NCBI RefSeq assembly: GCF_032813545.1
Contig: NZ_CP136520.1
Location: forward strand, 3,342,001-3,406,000
Length of the DNA stretch: 64,000 nucleotides
Origin: Nodosilinea sp. E11
Lineage (GTDB): Bacteria > Cyanobacteriota > Cyanobacteriia > Phormidesmidales > Phormidesmidaceae
Direction of reading: 5' to 3'
Below are positions 9,841 to 18,156 of the stretch, piece after piece; position 1 is the first letter of the stretch, and each line of letters begins with the position of its first letter. The position numbers and the translations under genes were made by a program. The notes beneath the pieces were generated by a model. The model saw only the letters and a program-made list of their open reading frames with translations, did not search any database and was not told where the DNA came from.

Positions 9841-10560
9841 ATGAATTCAAAAATACTTCTTCAGGGAATTACTCTAACAATTTCATCCCTACTTTTAGCG
9901 CCCCTATCTGCGCAGGCGCTAACGATCTCAGGCACCTTCACCGATGCCAATGCTTGGCAAGACGCTCTAACGGGTAGCGGCCAAGATTTCACCTTGGAAA
10001 ACCGTAGCTTAGCGGGGCTAGACTGTTCTCCCTATACCAACGGCAGCAATTACTCAACCCTGAGCAATTTCTGCAATACCGGTATCACTAGCCAGTTGAA
10101 AGTTAACGATGTGCTTTCAGATCCAGAAGCAACTTTGACGACAACTAACCTGACTAGCCATGGCATCGATGGCAGCGGTTATAGCGTTAGCTATGGCACT
10201 ACCGGAAAACAAACTATTTCGGTGGTTTGGTCATTTCCAGAAGCTGTTCAGGGTTTGTTTTTAGATTTCACCTCCAGTGCGTTTACCAAAGATACTCAAA
10301 TTGTTGTTACGGGCATTGATGGAATCTCTCAAGTTGTAGCCGTTCCAAACCGATCTGCGACCTGGGGCTTTATTGCTGACACAGCCATCAGCACTATCGA
10401 GTTTATCGCCACCCGCAGTGGGGATGAGAACTTTAGTGTCGCTTCTCTAACTATGGCTACAACTGGCAATGGCACCACTACTGTACCTTCTCCCCTTTTA
10501 ATTCCAGGCTTAGTAGGATTTGGTGTGGCTGTTTTTCGTAAACAAAAATCGGTGTCTTAG
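9841..10560 (+). CDS. secreted protein with PTPA-CTERM-like sorting signal
   Basis: 239 residues. A signal peptide spans residues 1-26 (cut after SAQA), then a Thr/Ser/Gly-rich beta-type domain, and a C-terminal tripartite signal: VPSPLLIPG, a hydrophobic helix LVGFGVAVF and a basic RKQK end. This is the PTPA variant of the PEP-CTERM signal that cyanobacterial exosortases process, so the product is expected to be cut and attached or released at the cell surface. The exosortase gene lies 1.4 kb downstream on the same strand, with two HpsJ-like genes between. Base composition is more AT-rich than the flanks. Confidence 0.85.
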   Translation: MNSKILLQGITLTISSLLLAPLSAQALTISGTFTDANAWQDALTGSGQDFTLENRSLAGLDCSPYTNGSNYSTLSNFCNTGITSQLKVNDVLSDPEATLTTTNLTSHGIDGSGYSVSYGTTGKQTISVVWSFPEAVQGLFLDFTSSAFTKDTQIVVTGIDGISQVVAVPNRSATWGFIADTAISTIEFIATRSGDENFSVASLTMATTGNGTTTVPSPLLIPGLVGFGVAVFRKQKSVS

Positions 10561-10642
10561 CCTGGTAGCAGTCGCCAGTCTTATTGGGCCAAGATGGCGA
10601 CCCCATAATCTTTTGACAACTTGCTATAGGCCAGATATCATC

Positions 10643-11296
10643 ATGCGCCAATTTAACGATATTGCAGACCAAGATAGCTCCATAATTCATTCTTTGACAC
10701 TGATTGCCAGCTTGATTTGCATCGTTGGCTTTAGTCTAGACATGCTGTCTATTAGTTTAGGATTAGCTTTAGATTCGATTGAGTGGCGGATGGGATTTGT
10801 CCAGCAACTGGGAGAGCGCTGCATTATACTGCTCTTTGGAGCCGCCCTACTATGTCACAGTTTGCAAACAACGCCTGCGCGACTTAAACAAATTGGTTGG
10901 CTTTGTTGCGTACTGGGTTTGTGGATTAGCTTAAGCAGTCTTTTTTATCTACAAGATAGCTTCCGATTTAAAAGCTTAGCCCTTGAAAACCTGGTAAATC
11001 AACAGCAAAATCTCACGCAAGAAATTCAACAGTTTTCGCCCCAGCCTACGGAAGCGTTAGGGGCAATCATGGATCCAGTTCGAAAAGAGCAGGCTGTCAA
11101 ACTTTTGGAGGAAAGAACCCAAGAGCTATCGGCGATCGCAAAAATTCGAATTCGAAAAACAGTTGCCAGGACCTTTTTTAGCCTTTTGCTGACTGGTATG
11201 GGTTTAGGTGCTTTGGGGCAAGTATCTGCCCGGTCAGTGCGATCGCTTGGGATGGCAAAATACTCCGGAAAAGCGCTTCAGTTGGTTGAAAAATGA
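10643..11296 (+). CDS. HpsJ-like membrane protein, first of two
   Basis: 217 residues from the ATG at 10643; a longer frame starts at 10520 but would overlap the previous gene and lacks support. Two hydrophobic hairpins near the N-terminus (about 16-36 and 58-100), a coiled central region with LVNQQQNLTQEIQQF, and a last hydrophobic segment near the C-terminus with GMGLGALG. The same layout recurs in the next gene, which suggests a duplicated pair. HpsJ-like proteins accompany cyanoexosortases in many cyanobacteria; their exact function is unknown. Confidence 0.7.
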   Translation: MRQFNDIADQDSSIIHSLTLIASLICIVGFSLDMLSISLGLALDSIEWRMGFVQQLGERCIILLFGAALLCHSLQTTPARLKQIGWLCCVLGLWISLSSLFYLQDSFRFKSLALENLVNQQQNLTQEIQQFSPQPTEALGAIMDPVRKEQAVKLLEERTQELSAIAKIRIRKTVARTFFSLLLTGMGLGALGQVSARSVRSLGMAKYSGKALQLVEK

Positions 11297-11339
11297 ACTG
11301 GAAAAGTAATCGTTTTTCTTATGCTTAAGGTGGAGTTTA

Positions 11340-11966
11340 ATGGCTAACACGCAGATGCCTTGGCAAGCCCAAGGAGTAGTGACGACTCAGAAATTGGCAT
11401 TTATCGTCAGTGGTATTTGCTTAATCGGATTCGTCATTGATATTTTGGTGATTGGATTGCCGCCAAATCCGCTGTCGCCTCAGTGGCGGCTCAATTTTTT
11501 GCAACAGGTTTCAGAACGAAGCCTGCTGCTCTTTGTTGGCAGCGCTTTACTGGTCTATAGCAAGTTAAATAGCCGCTTGCAACAGTTAAAGGTAATGGCG
11601 ATAGGTTGTGTGTTAGCAGGGCTTTTACTGGGGTTGTCTAGCCTGCTAGTCATTAAAGATACCCTGACGTTGCAGCACCAGGCTATAGCTAATCTTGATA
11701 CCCAAGCATCTGAACTACGGGCTCGTATTACCCAGGGCCGAGAAGATCCTGCCTTAAACCAACAGCTTGATGATGATGCCTTTACCAACGCCATTCGTAG
11801 TGTTGATAATCAAGCCACAATCTTGAAGCAAGATGCCCAGATTGGTTCAATGAAAACACTGATCTCATCGTCTGGGAATCTTTTGCTAGTCGGTGGAGGC
11901 TTAATTGGCGTCGGCCGGCTAGGTCTTTTGAAAAGCCTTGGCAGAAGACGATTGCGACGGGCTTAG
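11340..11966 (+). CDS. HpsJ-like membrane protein, second of two
   Basis: 208 residues. N-terminal helices at about 18-38 and 60-76, a third at 85-104, a charged central region (TQASELRARITQG) and a terminal hydrophobic stretch NLLLVGGGLIGVGRLGLL followed by RRRLRRA. Order and spacing match the preceding protein. It sits 15 bp before the exosortase gene, so the two are probably translated from one message. A role as partner or chaperone of the exosortase is inferred from context only. Confidence 0.72.
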   Translation: MANTQMPWQAQGVVTTQKLAFIVSGICLIGFVIDILVIGLPPNPLSPQWRLNFLQQVSERSLLLFVGSALLVYSKLNSRLQQLKVMAIGCVLAGLLLGLSSLLVIKDTLTLQHQAIANLDTQASELRARITQGREDPALNQQLDDDAFTNAIRSVDNQATILKQDAQIGSMKTLISSSGNLLLVGGGLIGVGRLGLLKSLGRRRLRRA

Positions 11967-11980
11967 CCAGGTTGAATTAA

Positions 11981-12871
11981 ATGATAAAGTCCTGTTTTAA
12001 GTTTTATGCAGCATATCCCAAAACGCCCCATACTGTGATTGTTTCCTTGGGCTTGTTTGTGGGCCTGTGCTATTTGCCCAGTTGGATACGTTTTCTAGTC
12101 CTTCAAATTTACCAGTATGGTTCTGGTAGCTTTACTCTGGCGGTTTGCCTGGCAGCGATTGGAATTATCAAGCTTTGGCAAAATCGGTACTCCCTGGCAG
12201 TGGTCGATTCTTTAGAGGCCGATCGCTGGCTGGGGCATTGTTTGATTGTTGTTGGTATACTAAGTTTTCCCTTTTGTCGATTTTCGCTTTGGTCACAAGC
12301 ATTCCTATGGCTTTTTATCTTGATCGGTGTGGTAATTAGCTGTTGGGGAATAGCTTTTTTTAGCACATATTCTGGTATTAGTTGGGCTTTTGCGCTGAGT
12401 GTATATCCTAATCCTGGCCATATTGCCGGCACACTATGGCAAACACTGCTGCCCGCCCGGATATTGGAATCATCAATGGCGTGGGTGACAACCACTGTTT
12501 TGCGCTGGGTAGGGCAACCGGTTGTGGTGTCTGGGCCGTTGGTTTTCTTCCCACATCACACCGTTGAAGTAAGTTGGGGATGCAATGGTTTTGATACGGC
12601 CTTGGCCATGCTAGGGGCTAGTTTGTGCTTGGGTTGGTATCTAGGCTTTTCAAACTATAAAATCTTTCAGCTCAGCTTTATCGGCATTGTCCTTGCCTTT
12701 CTGGTCAATATTCCTCGTTTGGTGCTGATGGCTTTGGCCGCTGCCTATTGGGGAGCCGATATATTTGATTTTCTGCATGGCCCTTGGGGTGGGCAAATTT
12801 TTGTAACTGTTTTACTCGGAGGGTATTACTATCTTGCGCTGAGGCTGTCCCCTGCATCAGAAGGCTCTTGA
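11981..12871 (+). CDS. cyanoexosortase (probably the PTPA-CTERM type)
   Basis: 296 residues with about eight membrane helices. The proposed catalytic residues of exosortases are all in place: Cys201 in EVSWGCNGFD, Arg246 in LVNIPRLVLM and His266 in FDFLHGPWGG. Exosortases are integral membrane cysteine transpeptidase-like enzymes that process PEP-CTERM-type proteins. A PTPA-type substrate gene at 9841 and two HpsJ-like genes precede it on the same strand, which points to the cyanoexosortase C group; that subgroup call rests on recall of family context, not on a search. Confidence 0.85.
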   Translation: MIKSCFKFYAAYPKTPHTVIVSLGLFVGLCYLPSWIRFLVLQIYQYGSGSFTLAVCLAAIGIIKLWQNRYSLAVVDSLEADRWLGHCLIVVGILSFPFCRFSLWSQAFLWLFILIGVVISCWGIAFFSTYSGISWAFALSVYPNPGHIAGTLWQTLLPARILESSMAWVTTTVLRWVGQPVVVSGPLVFFPHHTVEVSWGCNGFDTALAMLGASLCLGWYLGFSNYKIFQLSFIGIVLAFLVNIPRLVLMALAAAYWGADIFDFLHGPWGGQIFVTVLLGGYYYLALRLSPASEGS

Positions 12872-12964
12872 TTGGGTGTTGTGGTCCTTGGCGTGAGCGC
12901 CCAAAAGTCAGTGCCCCCAGTATTCTCATACTACGTAAAGGAGACTGGAGGCACCTATTTGGTC

Positions 12965-14896
12965 TTAGTTGCAACAGCTGTGTTTGCTAGCGGCAGGGGG
13001 CACATCGTTGGCCGGGTTTTGATCAAAGAAATTGAGCGGCTTGAGCATGAAACCGACGTAGGCCGTAGGCATTACTGGCCAGTCTTCGGCGCGGGGCACG
13101 TGGGTGTGGGCAAAGGTATACCACACCACTAGGTCGGTATTGTCTACCGGGCGGTTGGCCTCAGTCCATTTTGGTAGTCCTTCACCGCCGGGGTGTTGGT
13201 TGGGGTAGTCGCCCGTCGGAAATTTTTCGTCGGGGGCGTAGGGGGTGACCCATAGATGCTTGCCCATGTAGCCGGCCCGCTGCATCACGCTGGCCCCTGG
13301 TCGGGCCAGGGGCAGGGTGTTTTCGCCCGGCATCAGCTTGTAGGCCGTGGGGTAGCCTGCGGCATTGGTTTCGGTGGGGTTAACGATCTTCCAGTACCGG
13401 GCTTTGATCGGGTCGATCAGGCGCTGGGCCTCCAGTTCGGTGGCAAGCAGGGTCGATTTGGCGTAGAAGGCGTTGCCGTAGGGGTTGAGGGCCTCGTCTG
13501 CCTCCGGTTCGACATCCACTTCGTAGACGGAGTTTTGCAGGCCGTCGATGCACATATCCATGCGCACGTTGAAGATGTGCTGGTGGGCAGGGGCGTAGAG
13601 CTGCGGGGCGATCAGGGTGCCGTACTTGGGCACTTCGCCGGGGGGGACGGCTGCGGTGCTGAGCATACCCGTCAGTTTGACTTCGTACTGAATCGTGCCG
13701 TCCTGGTAAAAGTACCAGAAGAAGCCATACTCGTAGTTGCCCACGGTGGCGATAAAGGAAACGACCAAGCGGCGCGATCGCCTCACTTCAGTCTCGTTGG
13801 TGCGCCAGTCCACATGCTTCCAAAGAATGCCAAAGTCTTCTTCGTGGAGGCAGACGGCGTGCTCGATCTGGGCCACCTCGCCGCGCGAGTTGGTCATAAA
13901 GGCATCGAAATAATAGATTTCGCCCAGGCAGTCGCAGCCCAGCTTGAGGGAGTTGGCCAGGGTGCCGACGCCGTATTCGCCCACGTCAAAGGCATTTTTG
14001 CGGTAGTGGTGGGGCTGGGGGTCGCCGTAGGGCACGGTCATCTCGGCCAGAGAGGCGCGGTAGAGAATGGGCCGCTCTTCGCCACCGTCGTTGTAGCTGA
14101 CGGTGTAGAGTACCAGCCCCTCGCGAGGGGTGAAGCCGATGCGCATTTTCCACTTTTGCCAGCGGATTTCGTGGCCCTCGACGGTAAAGCTGGGGCCTTC
14201 GGGCTGAATGATTTCGAGCGGCTTGAGGTCGGTACGAAAGTTTTTGATGTACTCCTGGGAGTAGTTGGCCGACTGGGGCGGCAGGGGCACTACGCCGTGG
14301 TCTTCGACCCGGATGACCTCCATTTTGTTGAGATCGACCACAGGAATGACGCCTTCGATTGGGCGGGCGTAGCCGTTGTCAGTGGGGTTGGCCCGCACCC
14401 AGCAGAGGGCACGGGAGAGGCGTACACCCTCTTCGTCGTCTAGTCCGTAGTGACCCGCCGACCAAGGGTCAACCATGACTAAACTGGGGTCGGTAATGCC
14501 ACGCTTGGCGATCGCCTCAATGAACTCCGGGCAAGCCTTGACCGCATTCTCACACTCGATAAATTCATCCAGCATGATCGGCGGCTGCACGCCGGGGATA
14601 TGTTTCCACGAGATGACGGTGCCCGCCGTGAGGGAGACGATCGATTCGTAGGTTTGGGCGGTGGCGTTGTCGAGAATGATCGCAAAGGCTTCGCGGACAA
14701 TGGCATCCCCCGGCTTAAAGCCCAGCACGGTTTCCTTGGCAGGCTCATTTAGGGTAACGGTGGCGAAACGGGTCGTTGCTCCCAGAGATTTCTCCTGGCG
14801 CAGAATGGCGACGGCGGCGGCAATTTCTGCTGGCGTTAGAGGTTCTAGGGGATGGGCAACGGCGATCGCGGTCGGTCGTTCTTGGGCGATGGTCAT
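12965..14896 (-). CDS. copper-containing primary amine oxidase
   Basis: 643 residues from the ATG at 14896, chosen because AGGAG lies eight bases before it; the longer frame would begin with GTG. The family's signatures are clear: the cofactor tyrosine Tyr388 in VGNYEYGFFW (precursor of topaquinone), catalytic base Asp304 in AFDVGEYGVG, copper ligands in HQHIFNVRMDM and in HTHVPRAEDWPVMP. The enzyme oxidises primary amines to aldehydes with release of ammonia and hydrogen peroxide. No signal peptide is seen, so it would be cytoplasmic. The same strand upstream carries a 2-oxoglutarate/iron oxygenase family gene. Confidence 0.92.
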   Translation of the reverse strand: MTIAQERPTAIAVAHPLEPLTPAEIAAAVAILRQEKSLGATTRFATVTLNEPAKETVLGFKPGDAIVREAFAIILDNATAQTYESIVSLTAGTVISWKHIPGVQPPIMLDEFIECENAVKACPEFIEAIAKRGITDPSLVMVDPWSAGHYGLDDEEGVRLSRALCWVRANPTDNGYARPIEGVIPVVDLNKMEVIRVEDHGVVPLPPQSANYSQEYIKNFRTDLKPLEIIQPEGPSFTVEGHEIRWQKWKMRIGFTPREGLVLYTVSYNDGGEERPILYRASLAEMTVPYGDPQPHHYRKNAFDVGEYGVGTLANSLKLGCDCLGEIYYFDAFMTNSRGEVAQIEHAVCLHEEDFGILWKHVDWRTNETEVRRSRRLVVSFIATVGNYEYGFFWYFYQDGTIQYEVKLTGMLSTAAVPPGEVPKYGTLIAPQLYAPAHQHIFNVRMDMCIDGLQNSVYEVDVEPEADEALNPYGNAFYAKSTLLATELEAQRLIDPIKARYWKIVNPTETNAAGYPTAYKLMPGENTLPLARPGASVMQRAGYMGKHLWVTPYAPDEKFPTGDYPNQHPGGEGLPKWTEANRPVDNTDLVVWYTFAHTHVPRAEDWPVMPTAYVGFMLKPLNFFDQNPANDVPPAASKHSCCN

Positions 14897-14935
14897 GGGA
14901 TACGCTCCTGTGGGGTAGTTGAATGGATCCTGTAA

Positions 14936-14952
14936 GGTGGGCACTGCCCACC
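14936..14952. repeat. REP-like palindrome copy 1
   Basis: GGTGGGCACTGCCCACC, a 17-bp palindrome about 40 bp upstream of the amine oxidase start. One of seven related copies in this window. Confidence 0.7.
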
Positions 14953-15065
14953 ATTACTCTGAGCTACAAACTGCACAACCGCTTGGTACTATGCTTGACG
15001 TGACGAAACTTCTGCTGGCGGTGCGATCGCAGCATTTTGGGTGAAATGTGATCGACTCTGGCCAG

Positions 15066-15086
15066 GGTGGTGGGCACTGCCCCTAC
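15066..15086. repeat. REP-like palindrome copy 2
   Basis: Minus-strand reading GTAGGGGCAGTGCCCACC carries the GTAG tetranucleotide at the foot of the hairpin, as in REP sequences. It is in the gap between the amine oxidase and the dioxygenase genes. Confidence 0.65.
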
Positions 15087-15194
15087 AGGGTGAAAATGCC
15101 ATGGGTGAGTAGGCGAATGGGTGGGTTAGGCCCTAGGTCGCTGTGGGGGAGGCCTAACCCACCATCAGAGAATTTTGCCAACAACCCAAAACCG

Positions 15195-16091
15195 CTAGGC
15201 GATCGCCATCTCGGCCCCCAACGGGTCTTCGCAATACTCGGCTAAGTGCGGGCTGCGGTAGCCGTCGCTGCGCCACAGAATCGGGAAAAAGCTCTCATCC
15301 ATTTCGGTATGGCCTACCCGCTTGTAGCGCCCGTAGATGTAACCCTGGGGGTTGGTGGGGTGAAACTGGGCACTGGCGGGGAGGGTGTGCAGGCCAATGC
15401 TGCGGAACATGCCCTCGGTGCGGGTGGTGGGGCCGAGGCCGTGCCAGGTGCGCCCGTGGTGAAAGGCGCAGCCCCCAGCGGGCACATCGACCACCACCAG
15501 CTCAGGTTCGGGCACGCCAGCATTTTCAGCCGCTTGCAGCATCGCCCAGCGGTAGTCTTTGGTGGGGGCGTGGAACTCGCCCTCAACGCTGGAAATCGGC
15601 CACTGGTGGGAGCCTTTAGCATAGACCAGGGTGCCGTCGGCGGCGGTGGCGCGATCGAGGGCGACCCAGCAAGTCATCATCTCGGCAGGATTGAGATAGT
15701 CGATGTAGACGCCGTCTTGGTGCATGGCGATCGCCTGGGCACCGGGGGGCTTCATCCACAGGCTGTCTTGACCAATGCGGGCACCCTCCCACCCCGCTAG
15801 CGTGGCGCTGAGCCGACCGATTTCTGACGAGAGCACCAGGCTGGCGATGGTGCGATCGCTCTTCCAGCCATTGCAGATTTCGCGGGTGATGTCGGGCAGA
15901 CTCATACGCGGTCGCCAGTGCCACTCGTCCGGAAAAATGCCGGTCTCAAACTCGCCGTGAAACATGGGTTCCAGACGGCTGGCTAGGCGTTCGGCAAAAT
16001 TGGGCGGCAGAAAATTTTCCAGAATCAAAAAGCCGTCGTTTTGAAACTGCTGAATCTGCGCGGGGGAGAGCTGAGTGGGTTGATAGTCCAT
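15195..16091 (-). CDS. phytanoyl-CoA dioxygenase family protein (Fe(II)/2-oxoglutarate oxygenase)
   Basis: 298 residues from ATG at 16091 (an in-frame GTG lies ten codons earlier). The iron-binding facial triad is seen as His124-x-Asp126 in MHQDGVYID and a distal histidine in FHHGRTWHG, with Arg230 in FRSIGLH likely to hold 2-oxoglutarate. The family hydroxylates small molecules; the substrate is not predictable. It may be co-transcribed with the amine oxidase downstream (298-bp gap holding a REP-like copy). A cytoplasmic enzyme by sequence. Confidence 0.85.
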   Translation of the reverse strand: MDYQPTQLSPAQIQQFQNDGFLILENFLPPNFAERLASRLEPMFHGEFETGIFPDEWHWRPRMSLPDITREICNGWKSDRTIASLVLSSEIGRLSATLAGWEGARIGQDSLWMKPPGAQAIAMHQDGVYIDYLNPAEMMTCWVALDRATAADGTLVYAKGSHQWPISSVEGEFHAPTKDYRWAMLQAAENAGVPEPELVVVDVPAGGCAFHHGRTWHGLGPTTRTEGMFRSIGLHTLPASAQFHPTNPQGYIYGRYKRVGHTEMDESFFPILWRSDGYRSPHLAEYCEDPLGAEMAIA

Positions 16092-16160
16092 TGCAAACCG
16101 AGTCTCTGGAGCAGGAAACACAGCGGGTCGAGCGAGTCTGATCTACAGGAATTTGGTGGT

Positions 16161-16177
16161 GGTGGGCCTTGCCCACC
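16161..16177. repeat. REP-like palindrome copy 3
   Basis: GGTGGGCCTTGCCCACC followed by CTAC, so the minus strand has GTAG at the foot of the hairpin. It lies in the divergent gap between the dioxygenase and the solute-binding-fold gene. Confidence 0.65.
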
Positions 16178-16359
16178 CTACGGGAGCAACGGTCGGTAGG
16201 GTGCATGCGTGTGAAGCACAATGCACCACAGGGATTCATCTCGAAAGGGGATGCATTGCTGCCCGTATGCACCCGAATGAGCTGAATTTGACTCAGCTGA
16301 GTTGACAAAATCGGGGGTGACCGATGTACTTGTCATAATAAGTTTTCCCCCCAAACATT

Positions 16360-17103
16360 ATGTGTCCCTCGTTACCCACCACCGAATCTTTGACTAGCCT
16401 CACCGTTGAGCCGGGCGTTTTGCATATTGCCACCAGTGACTTCGATGCCCGCCCCATGAGCTTTATCACCGCCAACGGGCAGCGCACTGGCTACGAGCCC
16501 GAGTTAGCGCGCGCGGTTTGCGCCCAGCTGGGCCTTACCCCTGTGTGGCACAACTTGCCGATGTTCGAGTTTTATACTTGCTTTGCCACGGGCAAGTACG
16601 ATGCGGTGTGGTTTAACCAGGCAATTACGCCAGAACGCCAGCAGCTGGTCAACTTTACCGAGCCCTACGGTTTGTTTGACGAGGCCGTGCTGGTCAAAAA
16701 AGGTAGCGGCATTGCCTCAGTGGGTGACCTGGCAGGCAAGCGGGTGGGTGGTTTGGCCGACAGTACCAACATTGCCCTAGTTGAGGGTTTTCCGGGGGCG
16801 ACAGCGGTGCCCTACCCCGGCAGCGACCAGGTGCTACCCGAAATGCTAGCGGCACTGCGGGCGGGAGAGATCGACGCGCTGATTGATGACGAACTGGTGC
16901 TGGTGGCCGCCGCCGAAGACGATGCATCCCTAGAGATTGGGCTGACGCTACCGACCCGAGTGCCCTTTGCGATCGCCACCCCCAAAGCCAACCCCACCCT
17001 GCGGGCAGCGCTCAATGCCGCGATCGCCGCCACCCTGGCCGATGGCACCCTGGGTGAACTCTGGGCTGAATGGATTCCTTGGAAGCCGTTTCCCTTTGAG
17101 TAG
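16360..17103 (+). CDS. extracellular-solute-binding fold (SBP_bac_3) protein without signal peptide
   Basis: 247 residues that match the amino-acid ABC transporter periplasmic binding fold: LHIATSDFDARPMSF, GYEPELARAVCAQLG, the FATGKYDAVWFNQAITPERQ region and a hinge with SGIASVGDLAGKRVGG. There is no signal peptide or lipobox and no transporter gene nearby, so it is probably cytoplasmic and may sense or act on a small ligand. It is transcribed divergently from the dioxygenase/amine oxidase genes. Whether it senses their substrate is speculation. Confidence 0.75.
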   Translation: MCPSLPTTESLTSLTVEPGVLHIATSDFDARPMSFITANGQRTGYEPELARAVCAQLGLTPVWHNLPMFEFYTCFATGKYDAVWFNQAITPERQQLVNFTEPYGLFDEAVLVKKGSGIASVGDLAGKRVGGLADSTNIALVEGFPGATAVPYPGSDQVLPEMLAALRAGEIDALIDDELVLVAAAEDDASLEIGLTLPTRVPFAIATPKANPTLRAALNAAIAATLADGTLGELWAEWIPWKPFPFE

Positions 17104-17123
17104 CCCAGGTTGACCTGCCTGGG

Positions 17124-17225
17124 TATAGCTATAGTCACCTGGGTTAGGACATCCACAACCCTAGAAACGTTCGAACGTTCAAACGCTCTTGAGGAAATGT
17201 CTTAACCGGACTGGCTACAGCTATA
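17124..17225. mobile_element. MITE-like element with imperfect terminal inverted repeats and TA ends
   Basis: A 102-bp element. The left end TATAGCTATAGTCACC and the right end (reverse complement TATAGCTGTAGCCAG) match in inverted orientation, and further inward GGTTAGGACAT pairs with ATGTCTTAACC. The centre is the 14-bp palindrome AACGTTCGAACGTT at 17166-17179. TA at both ends fits IS630/Tc1-type target duplication. No transposase is inside. Related partial ends occur at 18047 and 53909. Confidence 0.7.
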
Positions 17226-17352
17226 AATTAAGCGCCAGCCTACCCCTGCACGCAGGCCAGTAGGACAGTCGCAGCGGCGACAAAATCTCTACCCCTTGGC
17301 CCACCCATAGCTTGCCCCTGTGAAGGAGGTGAACCAGCCAGAACTTGCTTAA

Positions 17353-17385
17353 CCTTTATTGAAAGAAGATGGTTATCAATAAAGG
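17353..17385 (+). promoter_or_regulatory. hairpin overlapping the ribosome-binding site of the DUF2267 gene
   Basis: CCTTTATTGA and TCAATAAAGG form a perfect 10-bp AU-rich stem with a 13-base loop. The right arm contains AAAGG of the Shine-Dalgarno AAAGGAACC, nine bases from the ATG at 17394, so folding would hide the site. Confidence 0.5.
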
Positions 17386-17393
17386 AACCAACG

Positions 17394-17948
17394 ATGGTAG
17401 ATGAAGCTGTAAGAGAAATACCAGAACGTGATCCGACTGAAACAGAAGATTCTAGACTGGCGATCGCCGATAAAGATCGCTCTTTTTTGGAATATGTCAT
17501 GGTTGAAGGAGGGTTCGCTGAGCCCTACGATGCTAGAGACTTTACCGAAGTTGTCTTTCGCGTCATGCGCGACTTAATGACAACCGAGTCAGCCGATCGG
17601 GTGGCCGATGAACTGCATGAAGACGTCATGCCAACCGATGAAAAAGCTTTGCAAATGGAAGTCACCGATCTGTGGAAAGACACTAATCCCCTGGTCGGAT
17701 TTCTGAGCCGGGTGCGCCCGCCTTGGCAAGGCCCAGGCATCTTTAAAATTGACTCCGATCGCTTCTTCTTCCGAGTAGCCAATGAGGGCGGTTTGCGCCG
17801 CGATCCTACCCATAAGGATGCCGAGCGCAAGCGGGCAGTAAAAGCCGTGTTCTCAGCAACTAAAAAGGAGCTGTCCAAAGAGCGGATTCAGGAAATTGCT
17901 ACCTGGCTGCCCGAAAATGGCGTTCGCGAACTCTGGGATCAGGCGTAG
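17394..17948 (+). CDS. DUF2267 domain protein, short form
   Basis: 184 residues. About 45 residues of charged leader precede a DUF2267 domain that lines up closely with the C-terminal part of the 3499-4386 protein (DARDFTEVVFRVMRDLMTT, MPTDEKALQMEVTDLW, SATKKELSKERIQEIA). AAAGGA precedes the ATG, and a hairpin covers it. A clear terminator follows the gene, so it is a single-gene unit. Function unknown; cytoplasmic by sequence. Confidence 0.82.
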   Translation: MVDEAVREIPERDPTETEDSRLAIADKDRSFLEYVMVEGGFAEPYDARDFTEVVFRVMRDLMTTESADRVADELHEDVMPTDEKALQMEVTDLWKDTNPLVGFLSRVRPPWQGPGIFKIDSDRFFFRVANEGGLRRDPTHKDAERKRAVKAVFSATKKELSKERIQEIATWLPENGVRELWDQA

Positions 17949-17975
17949 AAATTATTCCTCTAAAATATGACCTTG

Positions 17976-18012
17976 AGGTGCGCTACTGCTCTGCAATGGC
18001 GCACCTTTTTTT
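17976..18012 (+). terminator. Rho-independent terminator of the DUF2267 gene
   Basis: AGGTGCGC and GCGCACCT form the stem, followed directly by TTTTTTT. Confidence 0.85.
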
Positions 18013-18046
18013 GCGATCGCACGCTTTGGAATGAACAACCGAGTCA

Positions 18047-18113
18047 TATAGCCGTAGCCGACGTCGTTAGGATGTTTTGCAGCAGTGCCCACGCTACAGC
18101 AGCTACAGGCGCT
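18047..18113. repeat. degraded relative of the 17124-17225 MITE
   Basis: TATAGCCGTAGCCGACG...GTTAGGATG resembles one terminus of the MITE 0.9 kb upstream, and GCTACAGCAGCTACAG could be the remnant of the other end. The inverted match is weak. Confidence 0.4.
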
Positions 18114-18156
18114 GGATTTAAGTTGGCGTCTGCTTTTTCTAGATGTCGCCTAACGG

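Noticed and set aside
13256..14443. 395-codon plus-strand frame opposite the amine oxidase
   Set aside because: Composition is Gly/Val/Asp-rich shadow of a strongly supported gene on the other strand.
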